Below, in pieces: positions 1 to 8,138 of a stretch of 64,000 bases of DNA. The DNA comes from an uncultured Bacteroidota bacterium. GTDB taxonomy: Bacteria > Bacteroidota > Bacteroidia > Chitinophagales > Chitinophagaceae. The notes under the pieces were generated by a model, which saw only the letters and a program-made list of their open reading frames with translations, made no database searches and was not told the DNA's origin. The stretch lies in assembly GCA_903887415.1 (NCBI GenBank), contig CAISPO010000014.1, forward strand, positions 1 to 64,000. The letters are read 5' to 3'. Numbering within the stretch: the stretch's first letter is position 1; every line of letters begins with the position of its first letter. The position numbers were made by a program, and so were the translations under genes.

Positions 1-59
1 GTCTTCCTGCGGATGTCTTTGATGAAGTTTTCCGTAGACTGCTTTTTCTTTGATTCCAT
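1..59 (-). CDS. IS3-family transposase OrfA, N-terminal fragment (runs off window)
   Basis: Only the first 19 codons are in the window, read leftward from the ATG at 59-57. The peptide begins MESKKKQSTENFIKDIRRK. A start with NFIKDIRRK is familiar from OrfA proteins of IS3-family elements in Bacteroidota, where a helix-turn-helix domain follows. The call rests on recall of that N-terminus alone. The sequence between 60 and 136 should hold the promoter and terminal inverted repeat of the insertion sequence, but no repeat end can be proven without the other end. Confidence 0.5.
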   Translation of the reverse strand, partial: MESKKKQSTENFIKDIRRK

Positions 60-136
60 GCTTACATTTTTTGTTGGTTAACAATGGAAACACTATCTAA
101 AGTTAGATTCTTTTCAGTCCACTTTAAGCTGACGAT

Positions 137-490
137 TTACAGTGAATTTTTTTGGTAGAATTGAGGCGAATAATTAGCATTGTTAACCGGCCTATTCTTA
201 GAGGCCTGAAAGCTTTGCCAGTAACCCTCAAATGCGTTACCACTTTTCCAAAATGAATGGGCGGCTGTTATGTATAGATCATACTCCATCACATATACCT
301 TCATGCCTTTTTCTTCTTTTTCGTAGCCGTCGGTTTTAACGAGTGAATCCATAACGAATATATCTCCGGCTTGTTGTTTCATTTTTTGAGCAAGAAAATC
401 CCTCGTCTTGCTTTCATATTCGGTTGTTTGACCGCAAGAAACAACGGTTGTGGCGAAGAGCAGAAAGGTTGCCCAGATAACTGTTTTCAT
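137..490 (-). CDS. Small predicted lipoprotein of unknown function
   Basis: The 117-aa product starts with a Lys, a hydrophobic stretch and the lipobox-like VVSCG, so Cys19 is probably the lipidated residue and the protein sits in the cell envelope. The rest is soluble, with a Lys/Glu-rich middle and no family I recognise. The gene is transcribed leftward toward the insertion-sequence fragment and away from the XRE regulator at 593, with about 100 bp between the divergent starts. It may be element cargo or a gene carried next to the insertion sequence. Confidence 0.6.
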   Translation of the reverse strand: MKTVIWATFLLFATTVVSCGQTTEYESKTRDFLAQKMKQQAGDIFVMDSLVKTDGYEKEEKGMKVYVMEYDLYITAAHSFWKSGNAFEGYWQSFQASKNRPVNNANYSPQFYQKNSL

Positions 491-560
491 TAAAATTCAT
501 GTTTGGGTGCAAGAGAATGAAAAAAACTCTCCCACGCTATGCTATTTGGTACTAACTAAG

Positions 561-587
561 TACTTTTGTAGTTCTCACTTAGAACTA
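561..587 (+). promoter_or_regulatory. -7 box and overlapping operator-like inverted repeat upstream of XRE regulator
   Basis: TACTTTTG at 561-568 matches the Bacteroidota -7 consensus TAnnTTTG. Directly after it lies a perfect inverted repeat, TAGTTCT (569-575) and AGAACTA (581-587), separated by 5 nt. The repeat covers the expected transcription start and ends 5 bp before the ATG at 593. This is the classic place for a self-repressing XRE operator. No well-placed -33 TTG was found. Confidence 0.55.
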
Positions 588-592
588 ACGAT

Positions 593-985
593 ATGGATAT
601 TAAAAAAATCGGAGATCAGATTAAAAAAGCGAGGGAAGAAAAAAACTACTCCCAACAATATCTTGCCCAACAATTAGGCATGTCTCAAAAGGCATATAGC
701 AAGATTGAGAACAGCCAGACTAACATTACAATCAATCATTTGGACAAGATAGCGCAGGTGCTTGAAACGTCCATGAATAAATTGTTAGGAACAGATGGCA
801 ACGCAGTGTATAACAATTACCATACGCATAATGGCGAAGGTATTGTTATTACCAAAGAGACACCGGAAAAGACGACAGAATTATATGAGCGGATAATTAA
901 AACGCTTACGGAGGATAACACATACTTGAAATCCCAAAATGAAAGCCTACTGAAAACCATTGAAGCCATTTCAGCGAAAAAATAA
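593..985 (+). CDS. XRE-family transcriptional regulator
   Basis: The 130-aa protein has an N-terminal XRE/Cro helix-turn-helix at about residues 8-64: KKAREEKNYSQQYLAQQLG leads into the recognition helix around MSQKAYSKIENSQTN. The second half is a Glu/Lys/Leu-rich helix (about 95-128) likely to dimerise. The start is the ATG at 593, just after a -7 box and a 19-bp inverted repeat, so self-repression is likely. A hairpin follows the stop. It is a candidate master switch for the element. Its inverted repeat differs from the TTTACC/GGTAAA palindromes found elsewhere in the element, so it probably does not control that set. Confidence 0.85.
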   Translation: MDIKKIGDQIKKAREEKNYSQQYLAQQLGMSQKAYSKIENSQTNITINHLDKIAQVLETSMNKLLGTDGNAVYNNYHTHNGEGIVITKETPEKTTELYERIIKTLTEDNTYLKSQNESLLKTIEAISAKK

Positions 986-1010
986 AGCCCGACATTTTTT
1001 GCCGAGCTTT
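984..1010. terminator. Hairpin between convergent genes
   Basis: AAAGC at 984-988 pairs with GCTTT at 1006-1010, and an imperfect inner stem closes over a T-rich loop. It lies between the XRE gene (stop 985) and the convergent ArdC-like gene (stop 1032). A clear T-run is absent, so function as a terminator is likely rather than certain. Confidence 0.45.
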
Positions 1011-1031
1011 AGAATTTAGTACCAGTCCTTA

Positions 1032-1922
1032 TTACGTTGATTCTTCCAAGTCCTTGTGGTTGAGAATAAAGTCAATTGCTTTTTGTGCCTGATTGGAAGC
1101 GATGAAAATAAACCGCTTGTCATTCTTTAATCGCTGCAGCCAGCCCTGAATATATGCGCTGCTTTGCTCAAATTGGCTCGTAATTCCAGTATGTGATTGC
1201 AGGTAGCATGTTCCAATTTCTGCAACCAATTCTTCCAGCGAATATGTGTCACTTCCAAATTTCGCATTGTTGACCAGTGATTGCCGATTTAATCTTTTTT
1301 CATGCCCGGTGCTGTGCACCAATTCATGGAATAAGGTTGAGTAGTACGCCGTATCAGAATTGAAACTTTTTTTCTTTGGTATGTTTACAAAATCCTGGCT
1401 TGGACTGTAGTACGCTTTTTGTTCCTTAGACTTGATTGCTGGGCGTTGTGGCATGTTATCAACTACAAATTCGCATGTGGGAATTTCGGTTGTTTCCCGA
1501 TCTTCTTTTGTAAGAAATTTCTCAGGGATGTTATCGCATTGGCCTACATTGAATACGATGTAGTACCGAAGCATCGTTTGTTTTTTCGATACTTTTTCTG
1601 GTTCAGTTGAATCCGTTGCAGGTTGTTCTTTCTCTGCAACGTTCCAGAACACAACCATGTGTCCCTTTTCTCCCTTTTTAACTTTCGCCCCGATGTCAGT
1701 CAGTTGCTTAAATGTAAGGAAGCTATTGTTCGCATACCCCATACATCCCAAAAGCATAATGTTGATACCACGATATGATTTGCCGGACACAGCATTTTTC
1801 GGCAGTCCTGCGTCTGTCCACGGTTGCAACCACGGCACAGTACCTTTTTCAAGTTGCTCAATTATTTTCTGGTTGACGATTGCATACACATCGTTCTTTG
1901 CGCTACCAGTTTGGTTTTCCAT
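1032..1922 (-). CDS. ArdC-like antirestriction protein with zincin metallopeptidase domain
   Basis: This 296-aa protein matches the ArdC layout. An N-terminal ssDNA-binding domain (about residues 1-125, with W..PW near 31-35 and GKSYRGIN near 47-54) is followed by a zincin-like domain carrying HELVH at 199-203, the HExxH metal site, and a third likely ligand in STGHEKRL. ArdC proteins ride on conjugative plasmids and integrative elements, coat incoming single-stranded DNA and protect it from host restriction. A full promoter (TTG-19-TACCTTTG) lies at 2077-2106 on the minus strand, and the element palindrome at 2003-2020 falls between promoter and start. The length is normal for the family and both domains look intact. 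Confidence 0.9.
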   Translation of the reverse strand: MENQTGSAKNDVYAIVNQKIIEQLEKGTVPWLQPWTDAGLPKNAVSGKSYRGINIMLLGCMGYANNSFLTFKQLTDIGAKVKKGEKGHMVVFWNVAEKEQPATDSTEPEKVSKKQTMLRYYIVFNVGQCDNIPEKFLTKEDRETTEIPTCEFVVDNMPQRPAIKSKEQKAYYSPSQDFVNIPKKKSFNSDTAYYSTLFHELVHSTGHEKRLNRQSLVNNAKFGSDTYSLEELVAEIGTCYLQSHTGITSQFEQSSAYIQGWLQRLKNDKRFIFIASNQAQKAIDFILNHKDLEEST

Positions 1923-2002
1923 TTCTACCTATTTTGATTGTTAATGAATGTTGTTTCAAAAACAGTGTAGAAAATTGGCGAGTGTTTTTTAAGGGGGAAG
2001 AA

Positions 2003-2020
2003 TTTACCATAAATGGTAAA
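2003..2020 (-). promoter_or_regulatory. Element palindrome, copy 1 (upstream of ArdC-like gene)
   Basis: TTTACCATAAATGGTAAA has perfect 8-bp arms around AA. It is one of five related sites in element 1 (others at 7428, 8618, 12814 and 12877). Read toward the gene it is followed by a pyrimidine tract, TTCTTCCCCC, a feature shared with copies 3 and 4. It lies about 80 bp before the start codon and downstream of the predicted promoter. Confidence 0.65.
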
Positions 2021-2076
2021 TCGTTACGAGCTTACAAATTCAATTTACTTAATGGAATTCTGTAGGCTGTGATTCG

Positions 2077-2106
2077 CAAAGGTAGGCACTCCCTTATTGC
2101 ATACAA
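2077..2106 (-). promoter_or_regulatory. Bacteroidota-type promoter for the ArdC-like gene
   Basis: On the minus strand TTG (2106-2104) is followed by 19 nt and then TACCTTTG (2084-2077), an exact match to the -33/-7 consensus. Transcription would start near 2070 and give a leader of about 150 nt that contains the palindrome at 2003-2020. Confidence 0.7.
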
Positions 2107-2226
2107 GGTCTGCACTTCGTTACCACTTCGCTTGCAGGTTTTTGAAAAACAATCTCCAGACGAAACACTTTAGCCGATGGTCTATTTCGCTCGTATTCTT
2201 TTTCAAAAAACCTTGTATTGCAATTA
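2094..2226. repeat. Long interrupted inverted repeat in the 331-bp gap 1923-2254
   Basis: The outer arms 2094-2108 and 2211-2226 pair almost fully (TTATTGCATACAAGG against the complement of CCTTGTATTGCAATTA). The inner arms 2136-2149 and 2199-2213 pair as AGGTTTTTGAAAAA with TTTTTCAAAAAACCT. The left side has about 27 extra bases between its two arms. The left outer arm also contains the -33 box of the ArdC promoter. The rest of 1923-2254 holds only that promoter and the first palindrome. Confidence 0.55.
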
Positions 2227-2254
2227 CGGTAGGGCATACTGGTTGCTTATCACA

Positions 2255-2449
2255 TCATACAGAAGGAGTATTGCCTTTTAATTCTGAAATAAGTTTCTTT
2301 ACTTTTTCGGCAGTCAGCCTATCAACCTCGTATTTATCCAAACAATATTCGCCGACAGGCACACCGTTTGCCCGTTGATCTTTCAGTAAGTCGATTACCA
2401 GTTTAGTAAACACCTCATTTTGTATTTGCCGTAATTCTGCTTCGGTCAT
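2255..2449 (-). CDS. Small protein (64 aa), relative of the 58-aa protein at 16388-16564
   Basis: The protein begins MTEAELRQIQNEVFTKLVID and ends with a Lys/Glu-rich helix. It aligns along its full length with the 58-aa product at 16388-16564: the shared pattern is an N-terminal TEAE/TAEE-IQN helix, then a Gly/Pro-containing turn, then LDKYEVDRLTAEKVK against IDKYEIDKLTADRLK. Both genes sit in elements with a large serine recombinase. The start at 2449 is chosen because a -7 box (TACCTTTG) covers 2476-2483, inside the longer reading frame. The family is unknown to me. Small size, helical character and linkage suggest a DNA-binding accessory or excision factor, but this is inference. Confidence 0.65.
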   Translation of the reverse strand: MTEAELRQIQNEVFTKLVIDLLKDQRANGVPVGEYCLDKYEVDRLTAEKVKKLISELKGNTPSV

Positions 2450-2475
2450 TATGTGGGATTTGCTTAAAAGCGGTG

Positions 2476-2483
2476 CAAAGGTA
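2476..2483 (-). promoter_or_regulatory. -7 box for the 64-aa protein gene
   Basis: TACCTTTG on the minus strand fits the Bacteroidota -7 consensus and sits 27 bp before the ATG at 2449, giving a leader of about 20 nt. No -33 TTG at the right distance. Confidence 0.5.
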
Positions 2484-2587
2484 GTCATTGCATTTTTGTA
2501 TAAAAAAAGCGGGTCACATGCTATTAAATCAAAATACTGTTTTGTAATTTTACAGCATGTATTCTTGGGTTTTAACGCAACTTCAGT

Positions 2588-3130
2588 ATGATATTTGTCT
2601 TATTGTTCATCCTTGCGGTTTGTATTCTGCTGTACATCCGCTCTCGTAACCGCTTCATTTCAAAGAAGGGCTGGAATCACTATTATGACGGACAGGCATT
2701 CTCCGCCGAAGACTTTTACAAGAAAGTCGCGCATGGCTTGAATGAGCGAAAAATGCCGGGTATCGAAATGACCCGGGAAACATTTGCCCAAACGCATATT
2801 GCTTCAAATCGTAGGGAATATTTGCGTATTACCCGCAATGAGTTTCAGTATTTCATTTGCATGGCCGCATTCGGCACTGGTACGTTTGTTTCGTCTTGGC
2901 AGTGTGAAAAACGTATTGGAATCATCGGTATGATTGGCACGATTCCATTTGTTGGCAAGATGTTCGGCTTAGACCGGAGCGATAAAAGTTTTTACCAACT
3001 TGATACGGATAGCATGTACCGTGCTGCCGTACATGCAACTGTTATCGAAGTGTTGGAGTGTATAACCGAAGAAAAAGGAATTCGCGGCTTAACAGAGCTT
3101 GAAAAGCAATTACCAGCACTTGGGAAATAG
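2588..3130 (+). CDS. Membrane-anchored protein of unknown function in operon with TraG-like ATPase
   Basis: The 180-aa product starts with a strong hydrophobic segment (about residues 2-17) followed by Arg-rich residues (YIRSRNRF), which predicts a single N-terminal membrane anchor with the body in the cytoplasm. The remainder is a mixed soluble domain with no motif I recognise. Its stop is 2 bp before the ATG of the 1006-aa ATPase at 3133, so the two are translated from one message. This pairing suggests that it anchors the ATPase at the membrane. Confidence 0.7.
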   Translation: MIFVLLFILAVCILLYIRSRNRFISKKGWNHYYDGQAFSAEDFYKKVAHGLNERKMPGIEMTRETFAQTHIASNRREYLRITRNEFQYFICMAAFGTGTFVSSWQCEKRIGIIGMIGTIPFVGKMFGLDRSDKSFYQLDTDSMYRAAVHATVIEVLECITEEKGIRGLTELEKQLPALGK

Positions 3131-3132
3131 GG

Positions 3133-6100
3133 ATGGGATGTTCACCTTCACAACACGCAACAGCCCATTTTTATGAATGGGAGAAACGCGGGCGCGGATG
3201 GCACACCTTTGGTTTTCCAATAGAACCCGAGCCTGATTTTGTTCCGTTTTTTCGGCACACCTCCCAACCAACAACATTCATTGACGACAGCAAGCGACCA
3301 AGCATTTTTCAACGTGCAGTAAATCTATTTCAAACAGAGAAAGAGCCGGAAGATGGTACAGAGGTAGAAGAAATTCCGGTTACGGCGTGGGAGTACCTTG
3401 ATGAAGAAGGCTTTGTTGTATATTCAATTGCATTACCCAAAGAAGAAAAAATAAAGATTACGGGCATGGAGCAATTGTTGCTCATGCTCTCATATACCAA
3501 CAATCCAGTCAGTTTTGAAATCGTTGCGACTGATTCCACAATTACAATTCAATGTACCTGCCGACAAACTGATGCAGGAATGGTATACGAACAAATACAT
3601 GCGTATTTTCCGGCAGCGATAATTGATGTAGTAGAGCCCGAGAACGGAATACTATTAGAATATACCCAAACCGCTGTTATTGATTTCGGATTGCAAGAAG
3701 AATACATGCGACCATTACGGATGGCTTCTGATGCAGCCCAAGACCCATACATTGGATTATTTGCAGTACTTGAACAAATTGGTAATGGTGAACGTGGAGT
3801 AGTGCAGGTACTATTTAAAGGCGCAGTGAATCCGTGGAGTGAAAGCATGATGCGATCCGTAACAGACAGTCACGGAGGCTCATTTTTTGCCGATGCACCC
3901 GAAATGGTAAAGGTTGCCCAGGAGAAAATTTCAAGCCCGATATATGCCGTGTGTATAAAAGTTGTCGGACAGGGTGCAACTTCCCAACGTGCCGTTGATA
4001 TTGCATATTCCATTGGGGCAGCACTCGTACAACAAACACGGTCGAACCACAACAGTCTTTTCATGCTTCCGCTTCAAGGGTACGACCCGCAAGACCGGAT
4101 AACAGATGTATGGTTGCGGAAGACCCACAGGTCAGGCATGTTACTTAACTGCAAAGAGCTTGCAACACTTGTACACCTGCCGACACCTGAAATACACTCA
4201 CAAAAATTGGTGCGTGATACCAAGAAAACAAAAGCTGCACCGGAGAGTGCATACGGACACGAGTTTGTCTTAGGCATCAATACGCATCATGGAAACGAAG
4301 AAGTCGTAAGTGTTCCGGCTCATGTACGGTTACGGCATACACATATCATTGGAGCAACCGGCACCGGTAAATCAACCCTGCTGTTATCCATGATTGCGCA
4401 AGATATGGAACAAGGCAATGGTGTTGCAGTCATAGACCCACACGGAGATTTGATTGAAAGCATACTGGCATACGTTCCCGAAGAGAGAATGCATGATGTG
4501 ATTTTGATTGACCCGGCAGACGGTGAATATCCTGTTGGGTTCAATATTTTATCCGCACATTCAGAAATTGAAAAAGACATTCTTTCATCTGATTTAGTTG
4601 CAGCATTTAAACGGTTAAGTACTAGTTGGGGTGACCAAATGAACAGTGTGTTTGCAAATGCAATACTGGCATTTTTAGAAAGCACCCAGGGCGGCACACT
4701 TGCCGATTTACGGAGGTTCTTAGTTGAGAAATCATTTAGAGACGCATATCTGAAAACTGTTGCCGACCAGAATATTGTGTACTACTGGCAGCATGAATAC
4801 CCGCTATTAAAATCCAGTTCAATCGGTTCAATTCTTACCCGTCTTGATTCCTTTTTGCGCCCGAAACTAATCCGCAACATGGTTGCGCAAAAGAAAGGAC
4901 TTGATTTTGAAAACATACTTGACACCCGAAAAATATTGCTTATTAAACTTTCGCAAGGCTTGATTGGTGCAGAGAACAGCTTCTTATTAGGCACATTCTT
5001 TGTCTCCAAAATGTATCAGGCAGCAATGGCACGGCAAGCCAAGAGCAAAGCAAACCGGAGCGATTACTTTTTATACATAGACGAGTTCCAAAATTTCATT
5101 ACTCCGTCAATGTCCTACATTCTTAGTGGTGCAAGGAAATATCACTTAGGATTAATCCTTGTTCACCAAGATATGCAACAATTGCAGAAGTACGACACAG
5201 AACTTGCGAGTTCAGTTGTTGTAAATGCTGGCACACGTATCTGTTTTAGGTTGGGCGATGTCGATGCAAAACGCTTTGCAAGTGGATTCTCATATTTCGA
5301 TGCAGAAGATTTGGAGAACTTACATACCGGAGAAGCCATTGTCCGGATTGAGCAGCCAAACTTTGATTTCAATCTTTCTACAATTCCATTGCCAGAGATT
5401 GAAGAAGATATTGCACATGGAATATCACAGGCAGTAATTACTGCATCACGTAATAGTTACGGAACATCAAGAGAAACAGTAGAACAAGAAATATCGGCAA
5501 CACATACGCCCCCGGTTAAAGAACCGCAACCAATCCTGCCCACAATTCCAGTCGTTGAAGTAGAGCAATTGATACAGCCACCAGTACCTGAGCCGTTACC
5601 GTTTGTACCTGTAGAGATTCCGAAACCAGCACCAGTACAAAAAACTGAAACACAACATAGGTATTTACAAACCTTGATTAAGCGCATGGCTGAATCACGA
5701 GGCTACAAAGCTGCGATTGAACAAGTAACACCGGATGGCAGCGGCAGGGTTGATGTGAGTCTTGAACGCAATGGCAAGCGAATAGCCTGTGAGGTATCAG
5801 TTACTACAGGTGATGAATGGGAGGTGCATAATATTGAAAAGTGTCTTATTGCTGGATATGACGAAGTGATCGTATGCTCAAATGAAATTAAGAACTTGCG
5901 AAGAATTAAGACACGTATTGAAAGCGCACTCTCCAAAGAGCAGCAATCCAAAGTTCTGTTGTATGAAGCGCAAGAGGTCTTTAAATATTTTGATAGCCAG
6001 ATTATTGAAGAACATACAGCTGAAAAGGTTGTGAAGGGCTATCGTATTAAAGTTGAATTTGACGCTTCAACAGTTGGTGAAATGACACAAAAGCAAGAGG

Positions 6101-6153
6101 GGGTTATGAAAGCAGTCACAACTTCTATGAGAAAGAAAAGGGAGGTCAAGTAG
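3133..6153 (+). CDS. TraG/VirD4-like DNA-translocating ATPase with C-terminal nuclease-like domain
   Basis: The 1006-aa protein has three parts. Residues 1 to about 390 form an uncharacterised N-terminal region. A type IV coupling-protein-like ATPase follows, with Walker A GATGTGKST at 407-415, an IDPHGDL motif shortly after and Walker B FLYIDEFQ with Asp650 and Glu651. After a Pro-rich linker (about 775-835) comes a small domain with VDVSLERNGKRIACEVS, where Asp874 and Glu887 fit a PD-(D/E)XK layout, although Ser889 stands where Lys is usual. Coupling ATPases pump DNA during conjugation. The linked nuclease-like domain could process or recognise that DNA. The upstream membrane-protein gene is 2 bp away. 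No pilus or pore genes are nearby, so the transfer partner is unknown. Confidence 0.85.
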   Translation: MGCSPSQHATAHFYEWEKRGRGWHTFGFPIEPEPDFVPFFRHTSQPTTFIDDSKRPSIFQRAVNLFQTEKEPEDGTEVEEIPVTAWEYLDEEGFVVYSIALPKEEKIKITGMEQLLLMLSYTNNPVSFEIVATDSTITIQCTCRQTDAGMVYEQIHAYFPAAIIDVVEPENGILLEYTQTAVIDFGLQEEYMRPLRMASDAAQDPYIGLFAVLEQIGNGERGVVQVLFKGAVNPWSESMMRSVTDSHGGSFFADAPEMVKVAQEKISSPIYAVCIKVVGQGATSQRAVDIAYSIGAALVQQTRSNHNSLFMLPLQGYDPQDRITDVWLRKTHRSGMLLNCKELATLVHLPTPEIHSQKLVRDTKKTKAAPESAYGHEFVLGINTHHGNEEVVSVPAHVRLRHTHIIGATGTGKSTLLLSMIAQDMEQGNGVAVIDPHGDLIESILAYVPEERMHDVILIDPADGEYPVGFNILSAHSEIEKDILSSDLVAAFKRLSTSWGDQMNSVFANAILAFLESTQGGTLADLRRFLVEKSFRDAYLKTVADQNIVYYWQHEYPLLKSSSIGSILTRLDSFLRPKLIRNMVAQKKGLDFENILDTRKILLIKLSQGLIGAENSFLLGTFFVSKMYQAAMARQAKSKANRSDYFLYIDEFQNFITPSMSYILSGARKYHLGLILVHQDMQQLQKYDTELASSVVVNAGTRICFRLGDVDAKRFASGFSYFDAEDLENLHTGEAIVRIEQPNFDFNLSTIPLPEIEEDIAHGISQAVITASRNSYGTSRETVEQEISATHTPPVKEPQPILPTIPVVEVEQLIQPPVPEPLPFVPVEIPKPAPVQKTETQHRYLQTLIKRMAESRGYKAAIEQVTPDGSGRVDVSLERNGKRIACEVSVTTGDEWEVHNIEKCLIAGYDEVIVCSNEIKNLRRIKTRIESALSKEQQSKVLLYEAQEVFKYFDSQIIEEHTAEKVVKGYRIKVEFDASTVGEMTQKQEGVMKAVTTSMRKKREVK

Positions 6154-6209
6154 CCGCTTACCCTAATGTGCTATCTTCAATCTCTAATTTTGACGTTAGT
6201 TGCAATAAG

Positions 6210-7382
6210 TTACTTGATACTTTGAGCACTAAATGGCTGCGAAGCTGCACCATCAATCATTAACTTTAGATACATGCTGTATCGTGGCAGACTTACTAAA
6301 TCAATTGGCTCAAACACCGGATAAAATTCTTTAGCCAAAAGTTCCGCATCATTCGCACCAACCCGAAATGAAATGAGAGTTCCACAATTACCTAAGATAG
6401 CAGCGCGTATTTTCTCGTGTAGCTGATCTAAAAACTGATTAGCCATAAATAGACCCAATCCGTATTTCCGAGCCTCTGAAAGCATGTCTACAAAGCTCTG
6501 CGTGGCAAAGGTTTGGCATTCATCAATGTAGAGAAAGAACGGTACACGCTCATGTTGCGGCTGCTTAGCGCGATACAGTGCTGCAAGCTGAATAGAGGTA
6601 ACAAGCATACTGCCCAGGAGTGTACAGGCATCCTCTCCAATTAGCCCTTTACTGAAATTGCATATCAAAATTTTACTGCCGTCTAATATTTGTTGCATTT
6701 TAAAACTGGTTGCTGTTTGTCCGACTACCTTTCTTAGCGGAATACTGGTTAGAAACAATCCTGTCTTGTTGAGTATTGGCGCAATAGCTTCATTACGAAA
6801 AGCGGGTGAGTATTTAAGAAATTCATTTTGCCAAAAGGCTATGGTGGCTTCATTATGCACATGCTCCAATATCTTGTCTCTATGCAATGTATCAGTTAGC
6901 AGGGGTTGAATATCCAACAATGTTGCACCGGGATATTCAAGGAGGGTGAGGAGTGAGAACCGTAAAATATATTCCATGCGCGGCCCCCAACTATCACCCC
7001 ATATCTTTTTAAACACCGACACAAGCCCCGAGGCTACAAGGTGGTGATATTGTGGGTGTACTCCATGTAGTGGGTTAAAAAAAACTGTGTTGGCGGTATC
7101 AGAGGGATTAAAGTAGATTAAATCTTTCTTTCGGCTTTTGGGTATATTATTCAGCAGGGTTTCTGCAACATCTCCGTGTGGGTCAATGACTGACAAGCCC
7201 TTGCCTTTCGTAATGTCCGACAACGCCATGTTAGTAAGCAGGGTGCTTTTACCTACTCCCGTTTTACCGATGCAGAAAATATGCGCCAGTCTATCTATGT
7301 CCTTAATTCCAAATCGAAGGTTGGTACTTCTATAGTTCGTTATTCCAATGTAGGTGAGCGATTTTTTACTTTCATAATCCAT
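6210..7382 (-). CDS. Second TraG-like ATPase, short form
   Basis: This 390-aa ATPase consists almost entirely of the motor domain: Walker A GKTGVGKST near residue 36, SVIDPHGD about 35 residues on, and Walker B FFLYIDECQTF near 295. It is related to the motor of the 1006-aa protein but lacks its N-terminal region and nuclease-like tail. The start is placed at the ATG at 7382 (MDYESKKS) and not at an upstream ATG at 7490, because the longer form would overlap the preceding gene and would read through the palindrome at 7428-7445. It converges on the 1006-aa gene with 56 bp between the stops. Two coupling ATPases in one element is unusual. Confidence 0.8.
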   Translation of the reverse strand: MDYESKKSLTYIGITNYRSTNLRFGIKDIDRLAHIFCIGKTGVGKSTLLTNMALSDITKGKGLSVIDPHGDVAETLLNNIPKSRKKDLIYFNPSDTANTVFFNPLHGVHPQYHHLVASGLVSVFKKIWGDSWGPRMEYILRFSLLTLLEYPGATLLDIQPLLTDTLHRDKILEHVHNEATIAFWQNEFLKYSPAFRNEAIAPILNKTGLFLTSIPLRKVVGQTATSFKMQQILDGSKILICNFSKGLIGEDACTLLGSMLVTSIQLAALYRAKQPQHERVPFFLYIDECQTFATQSFVDMLSEARKYGLGLFMANQFLDQLHEKIRAAILGNCGTLISFRVGANDAELLAKEFYPVFEPIDLVSLPRYSMYLKLMIDGAASQPFSAQSIK

Positions 7383-7427
7383 ATACTGATGATATGAATT
7401 ATGGAGACAAGAAAATAGAAGGACATT

Positions 7428-7445
7428 TTTACCAGAAATGGTAAT
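7428..7445 (-). promoter_or_regulatory. Element palindrome, copy 2 (upstream of short TraG-like ATPase)
   Basis: TTTACCAGAAATGGTAAT differs from the consensus only in the last base of the right arm. It lies about 46 bp before the start codon at 7382, between that start and the stop of the upstream gene, so it could control the ATPase separately. Confidence 0.55.
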
Positions 7446-7474
7446 AGAAAACAGGGCATGGTTTGCCCTGTTTC

Positions 7475-7945
7475 TTACAGTTCCGTACATGCAATTGCTT
7501 CAAACAGTTTGATATAGTACGGAGCGTTATTCTGTTGTTCTTTAGCATATAGCCGGGCTAGTTGTTTGTGGTCAGGATGCTTGCAGATAATCCACTTAAT
7601 TAACGATTGCTTATTCTTCAAAGTATTTTCCTTGTCTTTTCGCAGTATTGTTGCAATCGTGCAAATCATAACCCTGATGTTGTGCCGTTGCCCGAGGACG
7701 ATGATGTCATTGGTTAAGTCCGATATGTTTTGTGAGCAGTGGTGCGGTTTGGGAGTTTTAACAACAATCTTTTTGATTCCATGTTTTTTTACTGTCCGTT
7801 CAATCGCATCAATAATTTCAATCCGCTTTTCAATACTCCACGTATCGTAGAACTTGCGCACCCGGAAGTCTATCAATTCACTTTTGCGCACAACCGCAAG
7901 ACCAACCAGCCGTGTACCGAGACTAATCCCGAGAATATCTCTCAT
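7475..7945 (-). CDS. RNase H-fold (RuvC-like) protein
   Basis: The 156-aa protein starts MRDILGISLGTRLVGLAVV, the beta-hairpin signature of the RNase H/RuvC fold, followed by a Trp-containing helix, IKKIVVKTPK and a further strand with RVMICTI. In true RuvC the first strand carries Asp (GIDPG), and here that place is Ser, so catalytic activity by the usual mechanism is doubtful. Similar proteins occur in Bacteroidota mobile elements next to TraG-like ATPases. The gene overlaps the upstream 71-aa gene by 23 nt, which suggests coupled translation. A role in handling branched or recombining element DNA is possible but unproven. Confidence 0.6.
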   Translation of the reverse strand: MRDILGISLGTRLVGLAVVRKSELIDFRVRKFYDTWSIEKRIEIIDAIERTVKKHGIKKIVVKTPKPHHCSQNISDLTNDIIVLGQRHNIRVMICTIATILRKDKENTLKNKQSLIKWIICKHPDHKQLARLYAKEQQNNAPYYIKLFEAIACTEL

Positions 7946-8138
7946 GTAGCTGGATTAATCGGTTGTAATATCCTGCACGATTTCTGATTCCTTTCTTTGA
8001 GAGAACATAGTTGAGCTTATCTCTCAGAAATGATTCAGAGTATTTTTTAGCATTGGCGATATGCCAATCAATTGACTTGCGATCATTGAGAATGTCTGCA
8101 ATCTCATAGGCAAGTTTAGTTTCTCTATCATGTTCCAT
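7923..8138 (-). CDS. Small helical protein of unknown function (71 aa)
   Basis: The product is mostly alpha-helical and strongly charged, beginning MEHDRETKLAYEIADILNDR and ending with an Arg/Tyr-rich tail. No known family is recognised. Its 3' end overlaps the start of the RNase H-fold gene, and both are transcribed leftward toward the short TraG-like ATPase. It is probably a partner of those two. The gene is retained as real because of the tight overlap. Confidence 0.6.
   Translation of the reverse strand: MEHDRETKLAYEIADILNDRKSIDWHIANAKKYSESFLRDKLNYVLSKKGIRNRAGYYNRLIQLHERYSRD

Noticed and set aside
450-677. 75-aa plus-strand frame
   Set aside because: It overlaps the XRE gene in another frame and spans its promoter and operator.
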